A stretch of 64,000 nucleotides of DNA from Pseudobdellovibrionaceae bacterium. GTDB lineage: Bacteria > Bdellovibrionota > Bdellovibrionia > Bdellovibrionales > Bdellovibrionaceae. Below are positions 19,568-27,209 of this stretch, piece after piece. The notes under the pieces are model-generated. The model was not told the DNA's origin. It was given only the letters and a program-made list of their open reading frames with translations, and searched no databases. Within the stretch, counting starts at the first letter, position 1; each line of letters starts with the position of its first letter. Both the position numbers and the translations under genes were made by a program. Location of the stretch: positions 1 to 64,000 of the forward strand of contig JABWCN010000019.1 in assembly GCA_013359135.1 (NCBI GenBank), given 5' to 3'.

Positions 19568-20167
19568 ATGACTGAAGAAAATAAAAAATCAAGAATTTAT
19601 ACTAAAAAAGGCGATCAAGGAAAAACTTTTCTTGTTAGTGGCAGTTGTGTAGACAAATTTGATGTCCGCGTTGAAGCTTATGGAACAGTCGACGAACTCA
19701 ACTCACACATAGGATTAATTCGATTTTTATTACAAACTTCAAAATCTCCTGAGAAAAATGTTCTACTAAAGCAAGAAGCCCTCCTTGAATACATTCAAAA
19801 CCATCTCTTTCGCATAGGTAGCCTCTTGGCATGTGAGGAGTTCACGATCCAAAAAAAACTACCTCCTATTCAAGAGCTTCACACGCAGTTTTTAGAAAAA
19901 AGTATTGATGAGTTTGATGCTTCGTTACCTGAACTTAAAAATTTTATTCTGCCTAGTGGCTGTGAAATTTCATGTCAATACCACATAGCAAGAACCCTTT
20001 GCCGTAGGGCCGAACGCAGAACGGCCGAAATAGATGTAACCAGCAATGAGTTAAATCAAAACTGTCTTATTTATCTCAATCGTCTTAGTGATTTATTTTT
20101 TGTCTTAGCCCGATGGAATAACCACAATCAACAAATCAAAGAAACCCTTTGGGACAAAGAAAAGTAG
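19568..20167 (+). CDS. PduO-type cob(I)alamin adenosyltransferase
   Basis: 199 residues of the PduO/MMAB family: the ATP-binding N-terminus RIYTKKGDQGKTFLVSG, then EAYGTVDELNSHIGLIR, and the C-terminal RTLCRRAERRT and YLNRLSDLFFVLARW. It makes adenosylcobalamin from cob(I)alamin and ATP. No cobalamin synthesis or adenosylcobalamin-dependent enzyme is visible in the window. The downstream gene starts six bases after its stop, so they are likely co-transcribed. Confidence 0.9.
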   Translation: MTEENKKSRIYTKKGDQGKTFLVSGSCVDKFDVRVEAYGTVDELNSHIGLIRFLLQTSKSPEKNVLLKQEALLEYIQNHLFRIGSLLACEEFTIQKKLPPIQELHTQFLEKSIDEFDASLPELKNFILPSGCEISCQYHIARTLCRRAERRTAEIDVTSNELNQNCLIYLNRLSDLFFVLARWNNHNQQIKETLWDKEK

Positions 20168-20172
20168 TTGAA

Positions 20173-21303
20173 ATGATGACTCTGGAACTTGCACAAATGG
20201 CCAACAACGAAGAACTATTAGAGTTTTATCGTTCTTTTCCTTTAGAAGGATTGATTAATATCAAGATCGATCGTGGTCGAGATTTCTTCAAATACTTTAA
20301 TCTACAATCTGATCAGTATCTTACTTATATTCTTCGTTTTAATGGTAAAGTTTGCGGAACCGTCAGTTTTATCATTGAACAAGTCATTATTGAAGGAAAA
20401 CCAACCCTAATCGCTTGGGCTAGAGATCTAAGAATCGCAAACGAGCGTAAAGCCATTCTTAGTTGGTCTGAACACATTCAACCCGTTTTTGAAGAGATCA
20501 AAAAAGCTTTTCATGTCGAATATTTTTTCTCTACTCTTAATTTTTCTGAAGAAAAAGCATTAAATACTTTTATTCGACCTAGAACTCAAAAAAGAAACCT
20601 TCCTAAGTACCATTTGTATCGTAAGTTTCAATTGGTATCAGCTCATGGTTTTTATCCCTGGGCCAGGCAGTCTTGGCCCAACTTAAATATTCGACGAGGC
20701 TCTGAAAAAAATGCAGAGGCTATAGTTGATTATATTATCAAGTCTTCAGCAAATTATTCACTGACTTCTTGTGGTAAAAAAGAAGATCTTTTTGACAAGC
20801 TAGAGCGCTGGATTGGTTTTGATTGGAGTGATTTTTTTGTTGCCTATAACCACAAGAATGAAATCGTAGGAACACTCATGAGCTGGACTCCTGCTGGAAT
20901 TCAAGATTATCTTCCCATGCGCTATTCTTTTGAAGCACACAACTTCAGACAATTTTTAAAATTTGCAAATTTATTGACCTGGTCACGTAAATTGACCAAG
21001 CCCTATCACCGCATTAAAATTGAATCTTCTTTAAACTTTAGAACCCTTAACTATATTCGTGTCGATCATCCAGATGTTTTTTCAAGTTTGTTAGCAGCAA
21101 GCTTTCATGAGTCCAAAGATAATGAATTTTTACTTTACTTTAGAGACAAAAAAAATATTCACTTAAAAGCACCCAGAGGTTGGATTTCTGCAGAACAATC
21201 TTATGGACTTTACTGTCCTGTTCTTGCAAATGAATCAACTCCAGATTTTCTACACCCTAAATTTGATAATATTGCTGATGTAGAAACAACAAGGATTATT
21301 TAG
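20173..21303 (+). CDS. GNAT-like protein, function unknown
   Basis: About 377 residues. Two parts each resemble a GNAT acyltransferase fold: an N-terminal half with YILRFNGKVCGTVSFIIEQV and a C-terminal half (from about 175) with NIRRGSEKNAEAIVDYI and FFVAYNHKNEIVGTLMSW. No acetyl-CoA loop is obvious by eye, so activity is not certain. I start it at the ATG at 20173, after the upstream stop; a TTG at 20149 inside the previous gene would add eight residues but has no ribosome site. It lies in a likely operon with the cobalamin adenosyltransferase, though no functional link is evident. Confidence 0.72.
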   Translation: MMTLELAQMANNEELLEFYRSFPLEGLINIKIDRGRDFFKYFNLQSDQYLTYILRFNGKVCGTVSFIIEQVIIEGKPTLIAWARDLRIANERKAILSWSEHIQPVFEEIKKAFHVEYFFSTLNFSEEKALNTFIRPRTQKRNLPKYHLYRKFQLVSAHGFYPWARQSWPNLNIRRGSEKNAEAIVDYIIKSSANYSLTSCGKKEDLFDKLERWIGFDWSDFFVAYNHKNEIVGTLMSWTPAGIQDYLPMRYSFEAHNFRQFLKFANLLTWSRKLTKPYHRIKIESSLNFRTLNYIRVDHPDVFSSLLAASFHESKDNEFLLYFRDKKNIHLKAPRGWISAEQSYGLYCPVLANESTPDFLHPKFDNIADVETTRII

Positions 21304-21322
21304 GAACACCAGCTGTTAAAAT

Positions 21323-21757
21323 TCAGTCTGCAGCAGTGTTAGCTCCTAATCTTTTTGCAAGTAGCTTTTCAACCTCAGGCCTACAAGTCCCACAAGCTGT
21401 TGAAGCGCCTGTCCATTGGGAAATAAGATCAGCAGCATGAGCTCCGTTAAAAATAGCTTCATCGATAGCACTTACACTCACATGTCGACAATGACATATT
21501 TCTTCTTGCAGATCGGGATAAATCCAATCTCCTTTTAACTTCAATAAAAACTCACGAATAATCATCTCTGAGTGAGAAGAACCTTGAGGCAAAGGCCATC
21601 CAGAAATGTCAGGCCCAAATTTAATTTTGAACTGATTCATAAGCTGTGTGAATTCAAAACAACCACGAAACAAAATCTTTTTTGGTTTATTTTCTGCGTC
21701 CCTTTGAATTTCAACAAACTCTTTTCCGGGATAATTAATCACTAAACTTTCCATCAT
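21323..21757 (-). CDS. BFD-type [2Fe-2S] protein with an unusual N-terminal extension
   Basis: 144 residues. The C-terminal half (about 86-135) is a BFD-like [2Fe-2S] domain with the CxC...CxxC set: ICHCRHVSVSAIDEAIFNGA and TACGTC. Such domains occur in bacterioferritin-associated ferredoxin and in NasB/CopZ-type proteins. The first ~85 residues (VINYPGKEFVEIQRD, FKIKFGPDISGWPL) are not a family I recognise and may bind a partner. It converges with the GNAT-like gene and stands alone. Likely cytoplasmic iron-sulfur or redox accessory protein. Confidence 0.8.
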   Translation of the reverse strand: MMESLVINYPGKEFVEIQRDAENKPKKILFRGCFEFTQLMNQFKIKFGPDISGWPLPQGSSHSEMIIREFLLKLKGDWIYPDLQEEICHCRHVSVSAIDEAIFNGAHAADLISQWTGASTACGTCRPEVEKLLAKRLGANTAAD

Positions 21758-21817
21758 GTTCTCGCTATCTTGGTTTATTTGATCTATAAGGATCTGGCCA
21801 CTAAGAATATCATAGGA

Positions 21818-21846
21818 TTTACTTTTAGAAATAATTTTTGTATAAT
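21818..21846 (+). promoter_or_regulatory. Candidate sigma-70-type promoter for the ATP-grasp gene
   Basis: TTTACT and a perfect TATAAT (21841-21846) separated by 17 bases, about 100 bases upstream of the ATG at 21949. The leader that follows contains small hairpins (CCCTA/TAGGG and ATGTG/CACAT). Confidence 0.5.
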
Positions 21847-21948
21847 TCCCTACTTAGGGCGTATTAGTTACGATGTGAGTCTTACCCACATTCAACCAAG
21901 CTCCAAACAAAAACTTCTAGCCTTTTAGCTAGGGAGATCTTACGTAGT

Positions 21949-22773
21949 ATGAATCCATTCATTATCATTACTTTTCTACCACATCTTGAAAGTAACCAAA
22001 AATTCAAATTAGCCTCTGCAGAATTTAAAAATGAAATTATTTTTATAAATCCTTTTGAGTTGAATCAAAAATTTATTGATAGCTATCCTGACTCTAAATA
22101 CTTTATTAGAATCGGTGACTATCGATACAAAGAAGTCATTTCACACTTAAAAAAATTTCCCATCACTTATATAAACCCATTAAATCAATTTGTTATATTC
22201 CGCAGTAAAGCCTTAACTTTTCAATTTTTTTGGAAACACCATTTTCCTACCCCTAGCACCTTACTGGTTTCAGAAAATAACTCCAAAGTTTTAACAGAGA
22301 TTCAAAAGGCACTGCCATTCCCCATGGTTGGAAAATTAAGTGAATCCAGCAAAGGCAACGGAGTTTTTTTAGTTTCCAACAATGAAGAACTAAAATATTT
22401 CTTAGAAACACATATGCAAACACACCAAGTTCTTCTTCAGGAGTTCATTGTAAAATCAGCAGGAAAAGACGTTCGAGTCTTCATCACAGAAAATGAATTG
22501 CTTTCTATTGAACGCCAAAATGCAACAGACTTCCGCAGTAACTTGAATCAAGGAGGAAAAGCCATTGCAACCAGCCTTAACCCCAAAGAGCTTGAGCTTT
22601 GTATAAAGTTATTCAAGCTTACTGGTTTAAAATATGCAGGTATTGACTTCCTAAGAACTGATCATGGCCCTTTGTTTTTAGAAGTTAATGTAAGTCCTGG
22701 ATTTAAAGGAATCGATGATGTTTATGGAAAAGATATGGCTAGACGAATTCTTGAAATTAAAGGTTCACGTTGA
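21949..22773 (+). CDS. RimK-like ATP-grasp ligase
   Basis: 274 residues. It shows the ATP-grasp core: MVGKLSESSKGNGVFLVSNN (glycine-rich loop region), LLQEFIVKSAGKDVRVFITE, and the metal-binding end GLKYAGIDFLRTDHGPLFLEVNVSPGFKGID. This is the RimK/LysX type that joins amino acids to a carboxylate (glutamylation or similar). The substrate cannot be told; no carrier protein or lysine genes are nearby. It is a single gene behind its own promoter and converges with the CNNM-type gene 7 bp away. Confidence 0.82.
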   Translation: MNPFIIITFLPHLESNQKFKLASAEFKNEIIFINPFELNQKFIDSYPDSKYFIRIGDYRYKEVISHLKKFPITYINPLNQFVIFRSKALTFQFFWKHHFPTPSTLLVSENNSKVLTEIQKALPFPMVGKLSESSKGNGVFLVSNNEELKYFLETHMQTHQVLLQEFIVKSAGKDVRVFITENELLSIERQNATDFRSNLNQGGKAIATSLNPKELELCIKLFKLTGLKYAGIDFLRTDHGPLFLEVNVSPGFKGIDDVYGKDMARRILEIKGSR

Positions 22774-22779
22774 AAAGAA

Positions 22780-23817
22780 TCATTGTTTTATTTTAAGCAT
22801 TCTCTGACTTAGTACTTTCCTTAGCATACCATCATCGTCTTCATCATAAATATCACCTATAATTTCTTCGAATATATCCTCTAGGGTGACAATTCCTATT
22901 CTCTCATCCCCCATCAAAACTAAAGCCATATGACTCTTTTTTTCCTGCATCAATCTCAATGTCCTTAGAATACCTTCATTAGGTCCAATTTTAAGTACTG
23001 GTCTTATGATGTTTTTCCAATTTTCATCTCCTGAGGAAATAAAGGTAATGAATTCTTTGGAATGTAAAATACCCACCACTTCATCTTCACTGATCACTGG
23101 TAAGCGAGTATGACCACTTTTGATCACCATCGAAAGGACTTCATTAAGATTAAACTGAGAGGAAATATAATTGACCTTATCCCATGGAAGCATAATATCT
23201 TTAATTCGTTTGGTTTCTATATGGACTAAATTAATCACATATTGTTGGTGGGCATTAGAAAGATTAGAGATGTTTAACGACTCCGAAGTCTCAGAACTTT
23301 GACTTTGATTTTTCCCAATAGGAGCAAATAACTTTAAACAAACCTGTGTTGATTTTTCTAAAATCTCTACAAAAGGGGAAAGAACTTTCTCTGCCATTGC
23401 CAAACCAAGAACTGATCTCAAAGCAATTTTCATAGGAAAACGTAGGGCTAATGTTTTTGGAACAAGCTCCCCAATCACGGTATTGAAGTATGTCAACGGG
23501 ACGACGACTAAAATTACCGCGATTGTTTTAGAAATCGTTTCAGAAAATCCGTACTCACTAAAATAAGGAGAAATCTTATCTTCAGCTCCAATCCCTCCAA
23601 CAGCAGCAGAAATAGAACCAACAACGGTAATACCAATTTGTAAAACCGACAGTGTTCTCTCTGGACGCTCCCTTAATCGAAGTAACTTCAGAGCTAGGCT
23701 ATTGTTCTTAGAAAGACTTTTGATTTCAGACTTCGAAACGCTGACAAAAGCCATTTCAACCAAAGCAAGAAGGGCATTAAAAAATAGACATATAACTACA
23801 ATCGTAATTTCAACCAT
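22780..23817 (-). CDS. CNNM/CorC-type membrane protein (DUF21 plus CBS pair)
   Basis: 345 residues: an N-terminal DUF21 transmembrane domain (about 1-150, helices at the start and around 90-115, with GELVPKTLALRFP) followed by a pair of CBS domains (about 200-330; IKDIMLPWDKVNYI and VVGILHSKEFITF). It ends shortly after the acidic IGDIYDEDDDG and lacks the usual C-terminal CorC_HlyC transporter-associated domain. Family members act in magnesium or other divalent cation efflux or sensing. Single gene. Confidence 0.88.
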   Translation of the reverse strand: MVEITIVVICLFFNALLALVEMAFVSVSKSEIKSLSKNNSLALKLLRLRERPERTLSVLQIGITVVGSISAAVGGIGAEDKISPYFSEYGFSETISKTIAVILVVVPLTYFNTVIGELVPKTLALRFPMKIALRSVLGLAMAEKVLSPFVEILEKSTQVCLKLFAPIGKNQSQSSETSESLNISNLSNAHQQYVINLVHIETKRIKDIMLPWDKVNYISSQFNLNEVLSMVIKSGHTRLPVISEDEVVGILHSKEFITFISSGDENWKNIIRPVLKIGPNEGILRTLRLMQEKKSHMALVLMGDERIGIVTLEDIFEEIIGDIYDEDDDGMLRKVLSQRMLKIKQ

Positions 23818-24118
23818 TTATCGAACCCATTACATCAGCTCTTTCTTAGAATATAAAGACTTTATGCAATGTTCTTGAGATCTAAATGAAAATATAGACT
23901 AACCACTGAATTATTATGTCACAAGACCTCTCCCAACCTTTAACTTGCTTTAAAATAAGACATCTTTTTTAATCAAGTAACCGCTCGTAGTTTGACTTAA
24001 AATACGAACACTCTAAAACAGCATCTGTTCTTACAAGCAGTTTCAACAGTAAAAAGATTTTAGTGACCTCTTCCAAGTTATAGTGTTTCAATAGAAATAC
24101 CCGCAGCCTGGAGCCTTT
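23818..24118. other. Intergenic region between divergent genes
   Basis: 301 bases without a supported gene. It must hold promoters for both flanking genes; I found no pair that I would defend. Confidence 0.4.
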
Positions 24119-24829
24119 GTGAATTCAAAATTACTAATCATTCCACCTATCACTTTGTTGTTTACACTATTTTCAAATGCCGTCTATAGCATTCCCCCAG
24201 GAGAATACTTAGCTAAAAATGGGCGAGGTACCTTATTAGTTACCGCCCGCAAGAAGGGGCAATATTTTAAAATCAATACCTACGGAGCCAACGGACACTC
24301 TTGTTTTTCTGAGGGAATCGCAGAAAACAATGTAAATATTGAAAAAGATGATTTAGACAAAACATGTACTATCACCTTCATAGAAAAAGATGATCTTATA
24401 CAAGTTAGTACCCCTGAAGATTCCTGCCAAGGAAATTGTGGAGCCCGCGCTTCCATCAACCATGATTTTTTCAAGGTTGATGATATATGTACTAGCAAAA
24501 ATAAAACTAAAAAATTAAAATTATTTAAAAAATACTATTCAAAAAAGACTTTTGCTTTGGCAGAAAAAACCCTTCGTACAGTTTATGACTCTTGCAGGAG
24601 TTACATGTCTATCTTTGAGGAAATGGAAATAATAAACGACTTAGCTGTTACCTACAAAAATTTGAATAAAAAAGATGAGTGCTTAAATATTATCAAACCA
24701 TTCGACGAACAGGCTGATATGAGTGAAACTCAAATAAAAGAGAACTATTTCCCTGCAGAGGCTGAAACCCTTGCACCCATAGCAAAAAAATTGAAATTTA
24801 ATCGAGATTTATGTCAGAGCTTAAAATAA
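24119..24829 (+). CDS. Exported cysteine-containing protein of unknown function (236 aa)
   Basis: Not recognised. The start is a GTG at 24119 with TGGAG five bases upstream. A signal peptide (SKLLIIPPITLLFTLFSNAVYS) is followed by a domain with several Cys (HSCFSEG, KTCTITF, DSCQGNCGARAS), likely disulfide-bonded in the periplasm, then a helical C-terminal half with two or three hairpin-like helices (KKYYSKKTFALAEKTLRT) that could be TPR-like. A strong hairpin lies directly after the stop. It stands alone. Confidence 0.75.
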   Translation: MNSKLLIIPPITLLFTLFSNAVYSIPPGEYLAKNGRGTLLVTARKKGQYFKINTYGANGHSCFSEGIAENNVNIEKDDLDKTCTITFIEKDDLIQVSTPEDSCQGNCGARASINHDFFKVDDICTSKNKTKKLKLFKKYYSKKTFALAEKTLRTVYDSCRSYMSIFEEMEIINDLAVTYKNLNKKDECLNIIKPFDEQADMSETQIKENYFPAEAETLAPIAKKLKFNRDLCQSLK

Positions 24830-24831
24830 AT

Positions 24832-24870
24832 CTCTGAATCAAACACACATACACTTGATTCAGAGTTTAA
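24832..24870 (+). terminator. Terminator-like hairpin after the 236-aa exported protein
   Basis: An 11-bp perfect stem (CTCTGAATCAA at 24832-24842 with TTGATTCAGAG at 24855-24865), 12-base loop, followed by TTTAAATT. It starts three bases after the stop codon. Confidence 0.55.
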
Positions 24871-25068
24871 ATTCCTTGCTACCAATAAAGAGGAAACTAG
24901 AACACCAAAAGCAGGAAGCCTACAAGACAATGATCCATAGCTTGCTACTTTAAACTTGTGAGTTTTTGTTACCAAACAGTTTCACCACTTCGATTTTAAT
25001 TAAATTTTAATAAAATTATAGTTACTTATAACTTGATTATTAGTCACTTTATTTTCTTACAATTTTAG

Positions 25069-25239
25069 GTCAAATATAACTTCCCATCCGACATTCATGG
25101 AGCAAAAAACATAGGTGCTATAGCAGCTGCTGCCTTGTGGGACTCTAATGCTGTTGAAAAAAACCTTGTTTCTGCAGGCGCAGAATTGTACTTTCGTGAA
25201 CCACTTAATATCATTCATTGGCTAAATACAATTATATGA
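25069..25239 (+). pseudogene. C-terminal remnant of a HAD-superfamily hydrolase
   Basis: A 56-codon open stretch with no start codon, bounded upstream by TAG. Its translation has the layout of the last motif and tail of phosphoglycolate-phosphatase-like HAD enzymes: SDIHGAKNIGAIAAAALW, then VEKNLVSAGAELYF and REPLNIIHWL. In intact enzymes this follows 'VGDSxxD'; here only 'SD' remains and nothing matching the catalytic DxD start is found upstream. It looks like a deletion remnant that has kept its reading frame to the TGA. Recognised by eye, not by search. Confidence 0.5.
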
Positions 25240-25321
25240 CATCATTCGACAAGTTGATAAATATCCAGATTTTAAACTTCTCCACAAAATCTAGTTTTCA
25301 CAAAAATTTTATAGCTAAGTA

Positions 25322-26881
25322 TTATTTAGTTATTTCAGGAGGTATCGGTGATATTGGAAAAATTCCTGATGTCCCTCCAAATGGGCTGGTCGATAATACA
25401 GGTAAACCTACCGATCCGAAAAAATTAAATTCATTTTCCTTCTTTGGAGGTTTTGTCGTGTCAAACTCATCCCAAGGTTTGGGTAATTGGCCACGCCCGT
25501 CTGTAATTATAACTCCATGACGTCGAAGCTCAATCAAAAACTTCCCACTTGGTGGATTGTCTGTAAAAATAAACTCTTTCACATGCTTTAAAGTTAAAAT
25601 CCCAAAATACTGAGTTTCCCAATAGGCTCCTTGAAAGGTATTTACCTGATCACCTACTAAATTAATTAGAGATTTTTCTTTTTCTAACCCTCGTAACAAA
25701 TTTAAATTTATTTCTGCGGGTAAGTCAGACAATTTTATCGTAGGTATATCAAATTTACTTTTACTCAGTCCATCTAACATAAAAGGAATCATCAAATAAC
25801 GAAATCGCCAAGGAATCATGAATTTTGTCCAATCAGGTTGACCATTCAAATTTCCTATTCCAGTTTGTCGTCCTAAACTATCATCAATATAAAAGGTCAA
25901 CCGATCTTTTATCTCTTCCGTTTTAAAAACAAAAATATCGGCCCCATACCTAGATGCTCCAGTTGTATTATTTGATAGACCCGAAACTTCGGAAACTCTA
26001 AAGGTGCCATATTTAGGTTTCAGATGAGCGCTGTAGGTTTCATAATCTTTTAATGGGACATTTAGCATTGAAGCTTCTGTCGAGTTTCTCATATCAGGAA
26101 GTAATGAACCTCCTGAAGTCTTAGTTATAAATTGATTTATAAATCCTGAAACGCTGATATCATTACGTCTCCCTTCGGTCCTATACATTACGAAATTAAT
26201 TTGGTTACTATCTATTATTGAAATGGCCTGTTTGATTCTGACGTCTAGAGATCCTTTCATACGCCTAACAAATTCTTTATAAGGTATACCCTCAGTTTGA
26301 TAAAATTCTTGTTCTATTCTTTGCTCAAGATTATCAACTAACAAGGCACCCATTTTCGTATTATTTTTCAGAGTCAAATCATAAGTAGGTCTAAATATTT
26401 TGAATCTTAGCTCATTAGGTAGTAAACGCATATATGTTACTAGGCGATTAAAAATTTCACGTTCAACATACGCCTCAATGGGGCTATAAGCTTTTTGCCC
26501 CAAGTATAACTGCATGTTAAAAAATTGATCTAATTCTCTATAAACTTTTATAGACTGTAAAATTAACTCTAACTCTGATTTTCTTTGTTCCAGAGACATT
26601 TTGTGCCAAGATTTTAAAAAGTCTTCTATGAATGGCCTTAGGTCTTCTATTTTATTTAATAAATCAACCTGATTTTCATCGCCTCTGACAGAAAAGACTC
26701 TTCCCAAGTTAAGAACTATCAACCTATTCATTAAGGCCTGGGTAGATGGTCTAGCATAAGTCAATGGACTTAGTTTATTTGGATCGTAAAAAGTTATACA
26801 TAAAGATTTTACTGGTAAAGCTGTCGCATTGATAGTCATCGACAAGATAATAAAAAATATCATTACACAAAATATTTTCAT
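25322..26881 (-). CDS. Exported protein with DUF3626-like motifs (519 aa)
   Basis: A signal peptide (MKIFCVMIFFIILSMTINATA) is followed by about 495 residues. The middle contains a pattern reminiscent of DUF3626: AHLKPKYGTFRV, a glycine/asparagine loop, then RYGADIFVFKTEEIKDRLTFYIDDSLG; family members show 'RPKYG' followed by 'FVLK...R.TFT.GDS'. The biochemical role of that family is not known to me. The mature N-terminus SLCITFYDPNKLS resembles the protein at 6231-7760. The C-terminal part has GAYWETQYFGILTLKHVKEFIF. An overlapping plus-strand frame at 25218-25520 is rejected. Divergent from the 1040-aa protein, 328 bp away. Confidence 0.75.
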   Translation of the reverse strand: MKIFCVMIFFIILSMTINATALPVKSLCITFYDPNKLSPLTYARPSTQALMNRLIVLNLGRVFSVRGDENQVDLLNKIEDLRPFIEDFLKSWHKMSLEQRKSELELILQSIKVYRELDQFFNMQLYLGQKAYSPIEAYVEREIFNRLVTYMRLLPNELRFKIFRPTYDLTLKNNTKMGALLVDNLEQRIEQEFYQTEGIPYKEFVRRMKGSLDVRIKQAISIIDSNQINFVMYRTEGRRNDISVSGFINQFITKTSGGSLLPDMRNSTEASMLNVPLKDYETYSAHLKPKYGTFRVSEVSGLSNNTTGASRYGADIFVFKTEEIKDRLTFYIDDSLGRQTGIGNLNGQPDWTKFMIPWRFRYLMIPFMLDGLSKSKFDIPTIKLSDLPAEINLNLLRGLEKEKSLINLVGDQVNTFQGAYWETQYFGILTLKHVKEFIFTDNPPSGKFLIELRRHGVIITDGRGQLPKPWDEFDTTKPPKKENEFNFFGSVGLPVLSTSPFGGTSGIFPISPIPPEITK

Positions 26882-27209
26882 TCCGTGTAAATCTACATTA
26901 ATCTGTTAAAATAATCGCCTGTAGATAATTTAACACTTTTACAATAAATGTCAGTATGTACGTGAATAAAATAATGTAAAATTTCCTTTCAAACGAGAGA
27001 TTAATTCTAGAGGATCCACACAAAACCACCAGTTCACCCCACTTTGTCTCATATTGAAACAACACTAGACTACCCCTAACTAGCAATCTCGACAGCTTTA
27101 CTTCTAATCTGTTCTTAAAAAATAAGGGTAGAGAAATTTTGTTATTTTTTAATAAATAGCTAATTTTATTACCTAAAATAACGATACGTAAAAGGTAAAG
27201 GAATCTTTA
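26882..27209. other. Intergenic region between divergent exported-protein genes
   Basis: 328 AT-rich bases without a supported gene. The right end carries the ribosome site AAAGG for the TTG start at 27210. No clear promoter or hairpin found. Confidence 0.4.

Noticed and set aside
25218-25520. 100-codon plus-strand frame
   Set aside because: Its second half lies antisense to the end of the 519-aa exported protein, and it has no ribosome site or recognisable content.
26898-27086. 62-codon minus-strand frame in the gap upstream of the 519-aa protein
   Set aside because: No ribosome site and no protein-like pattern.
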